Source: an uncultured Oscillospiraceae bacterium (GTDB lineage Bacteria; Bacillota; Clostridia; Oscillospirales; Oscillospiraceae). Taken from it: a DNA stretch of 64,000 nt. Numbering within the stretch: position 1 is the first letter of the stretch; each line of letters begins with the position of its first letter. Positions 24,807-33,682 of this stretch are shown here, piece by piece. The position numbers and the translations under genes are program-made. The notes beneath the pieces were generated by a model. The model was given only the letters and a program-made list of their open reading frames with translations. It did not search any database and was not told the origin of the DNA. The stretch is taken from NCBI GenBank assembly GCA_910578735.1, contig CAJTSQ010000005.1:35468-99467 (forward strand), written 5' to 3'.

Positions 24807-24835
24807 TTGAACCCGGAAAATGTCTTGATTACAAT
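24807..24835 (+). promoter_or_regulatory. sigma-A promoter for the coiled-coil/MMPL pair
   Basis: TTGAAC (24807-24812), 17 bp, TACAAT (24830-24835). The rest of the gap 24648-24898 shows nothing I can name. Confidence 0.7.
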
Positions 24836-24898
24836 CGGGGTTAACCAGTACACAGCGGCCCGGAGAAGGGCCGCCGGAAACGTTAGGAGGAATATTTC

Positions 24899-27589
24899 AT
24901 GACCGGACGCAACCCCAAGAGACGGGCCCTCGCCCTGATGATGACTGCAGTGATGGCGGCAAGCTGCACAGGACCCGCGCTGGCCGCGCCCATTGGCAGC
25001 GGGGTGACCCCCACCTATGACGAGGCCTACTACGCCACCTTGGACTACTATGGCAACCTGATGGAGGGCAGCGTGGTGAAGAGCTACTCCCTCAACGGGG
25101 CCTCCTCCCTTGTGGACTACGGCACCTACGATCAGGTGGTCAACCTCACCGACAACACCCCCATCACCATGAGCGCCGGGCACACCGCCTTTCAATTCGG
25201 CCAGGCCCCGGAGCACTTCTACTTTGAGGGCAAAACGGCCCAGCCCTTTCAGAGCCTGCCCTGGACCATCACCCTGCGTTACACCCTGAACGGCGTCCCC
25301 ACCCCGGCGGAGGAGCTGGCGGGAAAGACGGGGGTGGTGGAGATCCTGCTGGACCTGGTGCCCAACCCCTATGCCAGCAGCTACGCCCGATATAACTACA
25401 CCCTGGAGGCTATGGCCCTGTTCAATCAGGACGACATCCTGGCCCTGGAGGCCCCGGGGGCCCAGGTGCAGCTGGTGGGCAACCTGCGCACCGTCCTGTT
25501 TATGGCCCTGCCCGGGGAGGAAAAGCACTTCTCCATCCGGGTGGGCAGCAATGACTTCTCCTTTGGCGGCCTCACTGTCCTGATGGTGCCCGCCACCCTG
25601 GACCAGCTGGAGGAGATCGCCAAGCTGAGCCAGCGCAAAGACGACCTGGAGGAGGACTACCGGGCTCTGTCCGGCAGCCTGGACGCCCTGCTGGACGCCA
25701 TGAACGACATTCAGGGCGGGCTGTACGCCTCCGCCAAGGGGCTGGACCAGCTGGACACGGCCCGGGGAACCATCTCCGGCGGCAAGGGCCTGCTCTATGA
25801 CGACGCCGGGGTGGTACGGGGAGACCTGTCCAGCATCGCCGACCTGCTGGAGCCGGTGGAGCAGCGGACGCTGGCCCTCAGCCAGACCATCACCAGCTCC
25901 AAAGCTGTGCTGGGGGAGATGACCGACACGGCGGTATCCCTCCAGGGCCAGCTGGAGGCCCTGGAGGAGGCCCTGGAGCAGCTGGAGAGCGGCGCCACCG
26001 ACGTGCGGCAGGTGGTCCGGGGCCTGGCCGACATGAAGAGCAGCCTGCGCTCCCTCCAGCGGGCCCTGGGCGACACCCATGTGGGCGGCAGCAGCAGCGG
26101 AGACCGGAACGACCTGGACTTGAAGGGCAAGGTGGAAAAAACCAAACAGATCGGCGGCATCTACAGCTCGGACGACGCGACATACCTCAATCAGATGCTG
26201 GCTCTCAAGGGAAAAACGCCGGAGGAAATTGCGGGCATCAATGACCTGCTGCGTCTTTCGAAGGATCAGGCGGCAGCGGCGGGAATGGAGCAGCAGTGGC
26301 AGGAGGCCAAAGCCGCCAAGGATAGCCTGGATGCGCTCCATCAGCAGAGCTTCCAGCAGTTCTGCGACACTCTGCTGAAGGAGCAAAACCCCAGCCTGTC
26401 CGACAGGGACCGCGCAGAGCAGGCCAAGCAGATGAACGACCTGTGGACCATCGTCAAGCCGGCCCCCAGCGGCCAGGCGGCACAGGCCTCTGAGGAGCCA
26501 GCGCCGGAACAGGGTGCCCCGGAGGCGGAGGCCCCGCTCCCGGAGGAGGCGGAACCTGCGGCGGACGCTCTGGCGGCAGGGCTGTCCCTCACCGGCCGGC
26601 TCAAGCCCGCCGCAGGGCTGATGTCCGGTGCGCTGGCGGGCGGCAGCATCTGTCTGGACGCCTCCCAGCCGCCGGCCTCCGACCCGGAGCCCGCGCCGGC
26701 CAGTGATCCGGAGCCCGCGCCCGCAGAGGATCCCACACCCGAAGACCATCCCGCGCCTACGCCGGGCGGCTCCTCCTCCGGCGGCCAGACGCCGGGCGGC
26801 GCGGCGGTGGACCTGATTGTGGGCGGCCTGGACCAGGCCATGAACGCGGCCAACGACCGGATCAACGCCATACAGAGCGAGCTGAACAGCACCATCAACC
26901 GGATCACCCGCCCCACCGGCCGGGTGGTGGGCGAGCTGGCCGACCTGTGCGACGATGTAGAAGACCTGGTGGACCTGATTGACAGTGCAGAGGACCTGTC
27001 CGCCGCGCTGCGCCAGTCCTCGGGCAAAATCCGGGACATTCTCGGCGACATAGACACCCTGCGGGGCATTTTGGACGAGTATGAGGCCACCCTCCAGGAG
27101 GGCGTGGCCAATGTGGGGACTTTGAGTACCTCCGCCGTCACCGTCCTCCGGGACCTGGAGACGGCCCTGGCCGACACCGAGTCCTTGATGAAGCGCTCCG
27201 GCAGCCAGCTGGACGCCGGCACCCGGCAGACCCTCCGCGGCCTGGCCTCCACCCTGCGCCAGACCGCCCAGGCCATGGCAGCCACCAATGACGTGCGCTC
27301 CGCCAAGACCACCATCACCGATATCATCGAGGAGACCTGGAACGAGTACACCGGCGACGTCAACAACATCCTGCTGATGGACGCCGAAGCCCGGCCCGTC
27401 TCCCTCACCGACAGCCGCAACCCCGCCCCCTCCAGCGTCCAGGTACTCATCCGCACCCAGGAGATCAAGGCGGAGCAGGCGGAACAGACGGCGGAGCTCC
27501 TTTCCGCAAAGGAGCCCACCACCTTCTGGGACCGTGTCGTCCAGATGTTCCGGGACTTCTGGACCGCCATCAGCGGTATCTTCCACTGA
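24899..27589 (+). CDS. exported coiled-coil protein associated with an MMPL transporter
   Basis: 896 residues. N-terminal signal peptide with an Ala-x-Ala end near residue 30, a beta-rich region to about 235, then long heptad-like coiled coil (about 236-400 and 640-850) rich in Leu, Asp and Glu, interrupted at about 520-640 by a Pro/Ala/Glu-rich linker with repeated DPEPAPASDPEPAPA-like units. No membrane anchor at the C terminus is evident. Its stop is 16 bp before the MMPL gene, and such secreted or YhgE-like coiled-coil proteins commonly accompany MMPL exporters in Clostridia; a periplasmic-adaptor-like role is inference. Function unproven. Confidence 0.75.
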   Translation: MTGRNPKRRALALMMTAVMAASCTGPALAAPIGSGVTPTYDEAYYATLDYYGNLMEGSVVKSYSLNGASSLVDYGTYDQVVNLTDNTPITMSAGHTAFQFGQAPEHFYFEGKTAQPFQSLPWTITLRYTLNGVPTPAEELAGKTGVVEILLDLVPNPYASSYARYNYTLEAMALFNQDDILALEAPGAQVQLVGNLRTVLFMALPGEEKHFSIRVGSNDFSFGGLTVLMVPATLDQLEEIAKLSQRKDDLEEDYRALSGSLDALLDAMNDIQGGLYASAKGLDQLDTARGTISGGKGLLYDDAGVVRGDLSSIADLLEPVEQRTLALSQTITSSKAVLGEMTDTAVSLQGQLEALEEALEQLESGATDVRQVVRGLADMKSSLRSLQRALGDTHVGGSSSGDRNDLDLKGKVEKTKQIGGIYSSDDATYLNQMLALKGKTPEEIAGINDLLRLSKDQAAAAGMEQQWQEAKAAKDSLDALHQQSFQQFCDTLLKEQNPSLSDRDRAEQAKQMNDLWTIVKPAPSGQAAQASEEPAPEQGAPEAEAPLPEEAEPAADALAAGLSLTGRLKPAAGLMSGALAGGSICLDASQPPASDPEPAPASDPEPAPAEDPTPEDHPAPTPGGSSSGGQTPGGAAVDLIVGGLDQAMNAANDRINAIQSELNSTINRITRPTGRVVGELADLCDDVEDLVDLIDSAEDLSAALRQSSGKIRDILGDIDTLRGILDEYEATLQEGVANVGTLSTSAVTVLRDLETALADTESLMKRSGSQLDAGTRQTLRGLASTLRQTAQAMAATNDVRSAKTTITDIIEETWNEYTGDVNNILLMDAEARPVSLTDSRNPAPSSVQVLIRTQEIKAEQAEQTAELLSAKEPTTFWDRVVQMFRDFWTAISGIFH

Positions 27590-27605
27590 AAGGAGCGAGG
27601 ACCCC

Positions 27606-29744
27606 ATGGTGGAAAAAATTGCCTATAAGCTCACCCGAAGGCCCAGGCTGGTGGCGCTGATCGCGCTGCTCATGCTGATTCCCGCCGCCCTGGGCTATGT
27701 GGGTACCCGTATTAACTACGACATCCTCTCCTACCTGCCCCAGGACCTGCCCTCCTCCCAGGGGGAGAAGATGCTGGAGGACCCCTTCCAGATGGCGGCC
27801 ACCAGCATGCTCATTGTGGAGGGAATGCCGGCGGGCTACACCAACAGGCTGATCCAGGACATCAAGGACATTCCCCATGTCTCCAATGCCATCTGGGTCA
27901 GCAACCTGGTGGGCATCCAGGTGCCGGTGGAGATGATCCCCGCCAGCTTCCGGGATATGTTTTTCTCCGGTCAGGCCACTATGATGCTCATCCAGTACGA
28001 CCACCCCGGCGCCTCTGACGAGACCATGGAGGCCATCGAACAGGTACGGCGGGTGTGCAACGAACACTGCTTCCTGGCCGGCTTCTCGGTGGTGGTAAAG
28101 GACACCCGGGACGTGATGGACGGCGAGCTGCCCATCTTTGTGGGCCTGGCGGTGCTGCTGGCCCTGGCCGCCATGTCAGTGACGCTGGAGTCCACCGTAC
28201 TCCCCTTTGTCTACCTGGCCAGCATCGGCATGGCGGTGGTCTACAACTTTGGCAGCAACATCTTTTTGGGGGAAATCTCCTACATCACCAAGGCCATCGC
28301 CGCCGTCCTTCAGCTGGGGGTCACCATGGACTACTCCATCTTCCTCTACCACCGGTACGAGGAGGAGCGGGCCCTCCATGACGACAAGCGGGACGCCATG
28401 ACCCAGGCCATCATCGCGGCCTTCCGGTCTTTGTCCGGCTCCAGCCTGACCACCATCGCCGGCTTTCTGGCCCTGTGCTTCATGCGCCTGACCCTGGGCC
28501 GGGACATCGGCATCGTCATGGCCAAGGGGGTGGTGCTGGGGGTGGCCACGGTGATCCTGGTACTGCCCTCTCTGGTGCTCATCTTCGACAAGCAGATTGA
28601 CCGGCACAGGCACAAAACCCTCATTCCCTCCTTCGACCGGGTGAACGGCTTTATCATCAAGCACAGGGTGCCCATGGCGGCGGTGACCCTGCTGCTGTTC
28701 CTGCCAGCGGTGTACGCCCAGCGGCATGCGGAGATCTACTACAAGCTGGACGAGTCCCTGCCCCGGGACCTGCCCTCCATCGTCAGCAACGAGAAGCTGA
28801 AAAACGACTTTGACATGGCCACCTCTCACTTTGTGGTCCTGCGGGACGACATCTCCGCCTCGGACATGAAGGAGCTGGAGCGGCGGATGGAGGACATCCC
28901 CGGGATTACCTCGGTGCTGTCCTACCACAGCATGCTGGGCGAGGGCATTCCGGACTTCTTTGTCCCCAGCGGCGTCAAGGACATGCTGCGCCAGGACGGC
29001 TGGCAGCTGATGATGATCAACTCCAGCTATGAGCCCGCCACCGAGCAAGTGGCAAAGCAGCTGGACCAGATGGGCGCGGTCCTCCATGACTACGATCCGG
29101 CGGCCATGATGACCGGAGAGGGAGCCATGTACCGTGACCTGATCGATACCTCCTCGGTGGACTTCCAGATCACCAACTACATCTCTATCGCCGCCATCTT
29201 CCTGATTATCGCCTTTGTGTTCCGGTCGGTCACCGTCCCTCTGGTGCTGGTGGCCACCATCGAGCTGGCCATCTTCATCAATCAGGGCTGCTGCTACTTT
29301 TTGGGGACGGAAATTCCCTTCATCGCCCCCACCATCATCAGCTGCGTCCAGCTGGGAGCCACGGTGGACTACGCCATCCTCATGACCTCCCGGTTCCAGG
29401 AGGAGCTGCGGGCCGGAAAGGGCCGGGAGGAGGCGATCCGAATCGCAGCCGCCTCCTCCGACGCCTCCATTGTCACCAGCGCCCTGGTGCTGTTCTGCGC
29501 CACCCTGGGGGTGTCCTTTGTCTCCTCCATCGACCTGATCGGGTCCATCTGCGTCATGCTGTCCCGGGGCGCCCTCATCTCCGCCCTGGTGAGCATTTTC
29601 CTGATGCCGGCGGTGCTGTACGTCTGTGAGCCGGTGTTCAACAGGACCAGCCTGAACTGGCGGGTCACGCCTCCGCCCCGAGTCCGCGGGCCCCGGAAAA
29701 AACAGGTGAAAAAGCCCCTCCCTCCGGTGGCCAAGGCCTCCTGA
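27606..29744 (+). CDS. MMPL/RND-family membrane transporter
   Basis: 712 residues, 12 membrane helices in two repeated halves, each with an extracytoplasmic domain. Both halves carry the Asp-Tyr pair of MMPL proteins in the proton path: GVTMDYSIFL and GATVDYAILM. Typical MMPL proteins export lipids or hydrophobic compounds; the substrate here is unknown. The ATG at 27606 follows AAGGAG; a longer frame upstream overlaps the coiled-coil gene. A strong terminator follows. Confidence 0.9.
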   Translation: MVEKIAYKLTRRPRLVALIALLMLIPAALGYVGTRINYDILSYLPQDLPSSQGEKMLEDPFQMAATSMLIVEGMPAGYTNRLIQDIKDIPHVSNAIWVSNLVGIQVPVEMIPASFRDMFFSGQATMMLIQYDHPGASDETMEAIEQVRRVCNEHCFLAGFSVVVKDTRDVMDGELPIFVGLAVLLALAAMSVTLESTVLPFVYLASIGMAVVYNFGSNIFLGEISYITKAIAAVLQLGVTMDYSIFLYHRYEEERALHDDKRDAMTQAIIAAFRSLSGSSLTTIAGFLALCFMRLTLGRDIGIVMAKGVVLGVATVILVLPSLVLIFDKQIDRHRHKTLIPSFDRVNGFIIKHRVPMAAVTLLLFLPAVYAQRHAEIYYKLDESLPRDLPSIVSNEKLKNDFDMATSHFVVLRDDISASDMKELERRMEDIPGITSVLSYHSMLGEGIPDFFVPSGVKDMLRQDGWQLMMINSSYEPATEQVAKQLDQMGAVLHDYDPAAMMTGEGAMYRDLIDTSSVDFQITNYISIAAIFLIIAFVFRSVTVPLVLVATIELAIFINQGCCYFLGTEIPFIAPTIISCVQLGATVDYAILMTSRFQEELRAGKGREEAIRIAAASSDASIVTSALVLFCATLGVSFVSSIDLIGSICVMLSRGALISALVSIFLMPAVLYVCEPVFNRTSLNWRVTPPPRVRGPRKKQVKKPLPPVAKAS

Positions 29745-29754
29745 TCGGTCAAAT

Positions 29755-29793
29755 AAGCCCCGCGCTTTCTTCGGAAAGCGCGGGGCTTCCTTT
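29755..29793 (+). terminator. terminator after the MMPL gene
   Basis: Perfect 15 bp stem AAGCCCCGCGCTTTC / GAAAGCGCGGGGCTT with a TTCG loop, then CCTTTC. Confidence 0.92.
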
Positions 29794-29922
29794 CGGGAAA
29801 TCAACTAAAACGGCGGCGGCGGGAGCGCGGCCCGTTCCATTCAAAAGGGCAAAAACGCGGCATATTTCCCTCTTTACGGCCTGAATTTATCAGAATTTGC
29901 CTTCATTTTTTCACCAAATAGA

Positions 29923-29934
29923 GCTAACGTTTGC
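29923..29934. promoter_or_regulatory. LacI-type operator upstream of the catabolic cluster
   Basis: GCTAACGTTTGC, a near-perfect palindrome centred on CG, the usual LacI-family operator form. It stands about 35 bp upstream of a TATACT box (29969-29974) and 93 bp before the first gene of the cluster. The regulator at 32617 is the obvious candidate. Confidence 0.6.
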
Positions 29935-30026
29935 CCTGCTTCCCTGTTAAAGCAGCTGTTTTCTGCGATATACTCTCATCAAGTATATCTTTTGATCAAT
30001 ATCCGCAAATTAGGAGTGAGGTTAAG

Positions 30027-30863
30027 TTGAAGCACATCTATCTGAATTTAAAGCGCTTTGATGTTCCGGTTCAATATGGCGGGGTAAACCGGCTGTCTGA
30101 CGTAAAAGACTGGGGCGGCTATATTGTCGCCAACACGCAGAGCGCGCTGAAGGACTACTGTCCGGATGAAGCAGAGTTTGTCCAGTATTTTCCCGAGGCA
30201 CATATTCTAAGCGCCCTGAAGGCCCGGGACGAGAAAAACCCCCTCCAAATCGGCTGCCAGGGCGTTTACCGGCTGGACACCTCGGCAGGGGGCAATTTTG
30301 GCGCCTTCACCACCAACCGCACCGCCAGTGCCGCCAAAGCGATGGGCTGTACCTCCACAATTATTGGCCACTGTGAGGAGCGCAGCGACAAAATGGGGGT
30401 CTTAGCGCAGGCCGGGGTGTCTGACGCGGACGCCGTGAACCGGCTGCTGAATCAGGAGATCAAGCAGGCCGCCGCCCGGGGGCTCAGTGTTCTCTACTGC
30501 ATTGGGGAAACAAGTGAGGAGCAGCCCAGATGGGAGCAGGTGCTGGAACGGCAGCTGCGCGTTGGCCTGGACGGGGTGGACACCGAAAACGTGGTCATCG
30601 GCTACGAGCCCATCTGGTCCATCGGGCCCGGCAAAACCCCCGCCGACCGGGCGTACATCACCAAAGTTGCCCGTTTTGTCAAGGAAGTGACCGGCGGAGC
30701 GGACGTTGTCTACGGCGGCGGCCTGAAGCTGGACAACGCCGCCATGCTGGCTTCCATTGACGAGATCGACGGAGGCCTGATTGCCCTGACCCGGTTCCAG
30801 GGGGAGATCGGTTTTTATCCGGAGGAATATATCCAAATTATCCGCGCCTATCTGGGAAAATAA
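30027..30863 (+). CDS. triosephosphate-isomerase-like ketose/aldose phosphate isomerase
   Basis: TIM-barrel isomerase of the TpiA family, 278 residues from a TTG start at 30027 preceded by GGAGTGAGG. Catalytic residues are all present but in a diverged setting: Lys9 in NLKRF, His115 in IIGHCEERS (normally GHSERR) and Glu194 in IGYEPIWSIG; the phosphate loop YGGGLK is kept. Paralogues of this kind act on tetrulose phosphates (LerI/EryH in tetritol pathways; family knowledge). As first gene of a catabolic cluster it is unlikely to be the glycolytic enzyme. The exact substrate is unknown. Confidence 0.82.
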   Translation: MKHIYLNLKRFDVPVQYGGVNRLSDVKDWGGYIVANTQSALKDYCPDEAEFVQYFPEAHILSALKARDEKNPLQIGCQGVYRLDTSAGGNFGAFTTNRTASAAKAMGCTSTIIGHCEERSDKMGVLAQAGVSDADAVNRLLNQEIKQAAARGLSVLYCIGETSEEQPRWEQVLERQLRVGLDGVDTENVVIGYEPIWSIGPGKTPADRAYITKVARFVKEVTGGADVVYGGGLKLDNAAMLASIDEIDGGLIALTRFQGEIGFYPEEYIQIIRAYLGK

Positions 30864-30882
30864 TGAACAAGGAGGAAGCGCA

Positions 30883-32343
30883 ATGAAACTTGAGTTTGAG
30901 TATGGCCATGGACTGATGAGCGCCGAACTGCCAGACAGCACCGACGTATTTATCCCCGGTGAAACTGTCCCCGATCCGCCCTGCCTGCCCCAGGACTGGG
31001 ACAGCCTCTACAGCGCCGTTCTGGAGAGCATCCGGAATCCGATTGGAATGGCTCCTCTGAGAGAGCTTGCCGGCCCGGGAAAAACAGCGGTATTTGTCAT
31101 TCCGGATATTGTAAAAGGCGGCTGCCAGCCAACAGCTCACCGGAAGGTAGCGATTCGGGCCTGCCTGGATGAATTATACGCCGCCGGCGTGGAAAAAAAA
31201 GACATTCTGCTTCTGTTCTCCAACGGACTGCACCCCCGGGCCACCGTGTCCGAGATGCAGGCCATTTTAGGCCGGGAGCTCTTTGACGAGTTCTACTGCA
31301 CCAATCAGATCACCAGCCACGACAGCGAGGACTACAGCCATATGGTGGACCTGGGTCTGACAGACCGGGGAGATCCGGTGCTGATGAACAAATATGTCTT
31401 TGACTGCGATATCCCCATTCTGATCGGCCACATCCAGGGAAACCCCTACGGGGGGTACTCCGGCGGTTACAAGCACTGCGCCACCGGCATTACCCACTGG
31501 CGTTCCATCGCGAGCCACCATGTTCCCAAAGTGATGCACCGGGATGACTTTACCCCCGTCTCCAGCCACAGCCTTATGCGGAACAAATTTGATGAGATCG
31601 GAATGCTTATGGAGGACAGGATGGGCCACCCCTTCTTCTGCTGTGACGCCGTCCTGGATACCCTCTCCCGGCAGATCGCCGTTTTCAGCGGCTATGCCGC
31701 CGAAATGCAGCCGGTCGGCTGGCAGGTGGCCAACAGGCGCACCTACGTCCCCTATGCGGAGGAAAAATACGATGTTATGGTGTTTGGCATGCCCCAGAAT
31801 TTTCATTACGGGGACGGCATGGGCACAAACCCCATCCAGATGATGCAGGCCCTCTCCGCCCAGGTCATCCGCCATAAGCGGGTGATGAAGGACAACTGTG
31901 TCATCATCTGTTCCTCCATCTGCAACGGATATTTCCACGATGAGCGCTGGCCCTATCTGCGAGAGCTGTATGAAATGTTTCAGCACGACTATATGAACAT
32001 TCTGCCCGATATGGACCGCTATGGAGAGTACTTCGCCACCAACGAGGAATACATCCGCAAATACCGGTTTGCCAACGCGTTCCATCCGTTTCACGGTTTT
32101 TCCATGATGAGCTGCGGCCACATCGCGGAGATGAACACCAGTGCCATCTATATTGTGGGGGCCCAGGAGCCAGGAATCGCCCGCGGGATGGGGCTGAAAA
32201 CCAGGGCCACCTTTGAAGATGCGCTGGAGGACGCAAAGAAAAAATACGTCGGGCCGGACCCGCGTATTCTGGCGCTGCCCAAGACCTTTAAACTGGGGGC
32301 GGCCCATCTGTGTATGAAGGGCGATGATTTAGGCGGCGTGTGA
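30883..32343 (+). CDS. LarA-family (nickel-pincer) 2-hydroxyacid racemase/epimerase
   Basis: 486 residues of the lactate racemase LarA superfamily, which interconverts stereoisomers at C2 of hydroxy acids using a covalently bound nickel-pincer nucleotide. Expected residues are in place: His117 in NGLHPR, His183 in IGHIQGNPYGG, and the cofactor-binding Lys197 in YSGGYKHC, with two His at 212-213. Characterised homologues include lactate, malate and hydroxyglutarate racemases and a D-gluconate 2-epimerase (family knowledge). The cofactor-making LarBCE genes are not in the window. Its place beside hydroxyacid dehydrogenases points to an aldonate or similar substrate. Confidence 0.85.
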   Translation: MKLEFEYGHGLMSAELPDSTDVFIPGETVPDPPCLPQDWDSLYSAVLESIRNPIGMAPLRELAGPGKTAVFVIPDIVKGGCQPTAHRKVAIRACLDELYAAGVEKKDILLLFSNGLHPRATVSEMQAILGRELFDEFYCTNQITSHDSEDYSHMVDLGLTDRGDPVLMNKYVFDCDIPILIGHIQGNPYGGYSGGYKHCATGITHWRSIASHHVPKVMHRDDFTPVSSHSLMRNKFDEIGMLMEDRMGHPFFCCDAVLDTLSRQIAVFSGYAAEMQPVGWQVANRRTYVPYAEEKYDVMVFGMPQNFHYGDGMGTNPIQMMQALSAQVIRHKRVMKDNCVIICSSICNGYFHDERWPYLRELYEMFQHDYMNILPDMDRYGEYFATNEEYIRKYRFANAFHPFHGFSMMSCGHIAEMNTSAIYIVGAQEPGIARGMGLKTRATFEDALEDAKKKYVGPDPRILALPKTFKLGAAHLCMKGDDLGGV

Positions 32344-32616
32344 GGCTTCGGCAAATCGCACAAAAAACTAGGCGGCATAAGGTGAATTGCCGTCCGAAAA
32401 CATCGAAATATCAGCAAAGCCGCATGTCAAAAAGGACAAACCTTTGCCTCATCCAAGGAAAAACCAGAGAAGCGGCCATGCTATACTTGTATCATACAAA
32501 AGTCCTCCTGACAGATTTACCAAAAAATCCCGTTCATTGGCAGTCCATTTTTGTCTGCTATAAAGAGCGCACAGCAGACACTGTCTGGCCTATTTCATTT
32601 TGTAAGGAGGAATTGT

Positions 32617-33648
32617 ATGGCCACCCTAAAGGATATCGCCCGCGAAACCGGACTGTCAATCTCAACCGTCTCCCGCGTAATCAACGACCCCAACTGCACC
32701 AGAGCCAGTACGGATACCAAGAAAAAAATATGGAAGGCCGTCCGTGCGCTGGGATACGTTCCAAACAACTCTGCCCGGCAGCTCAAGCTGGGCAGCACCG
32801 CCAAATCCCCCCGCTATCTGGAAAACAAAATTCTGGCCTGCCTGACAACCCGGCCCTTTGCCTCCAGCGACCCCTTTTTCAGTGAGATATCCCAGGTGAT
32901 TTCCAGCGCCGTTCTCCAGCAGGGGTATACCCTGAAATACCTGATCTCTGTTTACAACATGGACTACCCCACTGTGATCGAGTCGCTGACAGGAGACCAT
33001 ATCGCGGGCATCATCATCCTGGGAAAAGCCAAGCAGGATTTTTTAGACTATCTGCACCGGCATTTTAAAATCATGATCTATTGCAGCCTCAATCCGCAGA
33101 AGAACTTCAAATACAGCCAGGTGGTCTGCGACGGCTTTTCCGCCTCCAAAAGCGCGGTTCAGTATCTCATCGACTGCGGGCACAAAAAAATTGGCTATGT
33201 GGGAGAAATCGCGGGTGAGATACGTTACCAGGGGTATCACAGCGCGCTGAAGGACAACGGCCTGGAGTTCAGCTGGAAATACATTGTGGAAAGTCCCCTG
33301 GGGATGGACCAGGCCTGTGAAAAGGTGCGAAAAAAGGTACGGACCGACGATTTTCCCACAGCGTTCTTCTGCGCCAATGATTCCACCGCTATCGGCACCA
33401 TGAAAGCACTGCAATCTATGAATTTTTCCGTGCCTGAAAATATATCCATCATCGGCATTGACGACATTGACCTGAGCCGCTATGTAACGCCCATGCTGAC
33501 CACGGTCTACATTCCAAAAACGGACCTCGGGCGGGTCTCCGCCCAAATGCTGATCGACCAAATCGAAGGGCGCTATGATACCCCAATGGAAATCAAGCTC
33601 CCCTACACGATTATTGAACGGCAGACCGTAAAATGCCGCAGGTCATGA
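32617..33648 (+). CDS. LacI-family transcriptional regulator of the catabolic cluster
   Basis: 343 residues: helix-turn-helix ATLKDIARETGLSISTVSRV, then the ligand-binding domain (IIGIDDIDLSRYVTPMLTTV). The ATG at 32617 follows AAGGAGG. It lies on the same strand between the isomerase/LarA pair and the transport and enzyme genes. It probably represses the cluster through the operator at 29923. The 273 bp upstream (32344-32616) contain a TATACT box near 32482 but no clear operator. Confidence 0.9.
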   Translation: MATLKDIARETGLSISTVSRVINDPNCTRASTDTKKKIWKAVRALGYVPNNSARQLKLGSTAKSPRYLENKILACLTTRPFASSDPFFSEISQVISSAVLQQGYTLKYLISVYNMDYPTVIESLTGDHIAGIIILGKAKQDFLDYLHRHFKIMIYCSLNPQKNFKYSQVVCDGFSASKSAVQYLIDCGHKKIGYVGEIAGEIRYQGYHSALKDNGLEFSWKYIVESPLGMDQACEKVRKKVRTDDFPTAFFCANDSTAIGTMKALQSMNFSVPENISIIGIDDIDLSRYVTPMLTTVYIPKTDLGRVSAQMLIDQIEGRYDTPMEIKLPYTIIERQTVKCRRS

Positions 33649-33682
33649 TATCGCCTCGAGCTATGAACAAGGAGGAAAAAAT

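Noticed and set aside
24782..27607. 941-residue minus-strand frame opposite the coiled-coil gene
   Set aside because: Mirror of the coiled-coil gene; the plus-strand protein has a signal peptide, promoter and ribosome site.
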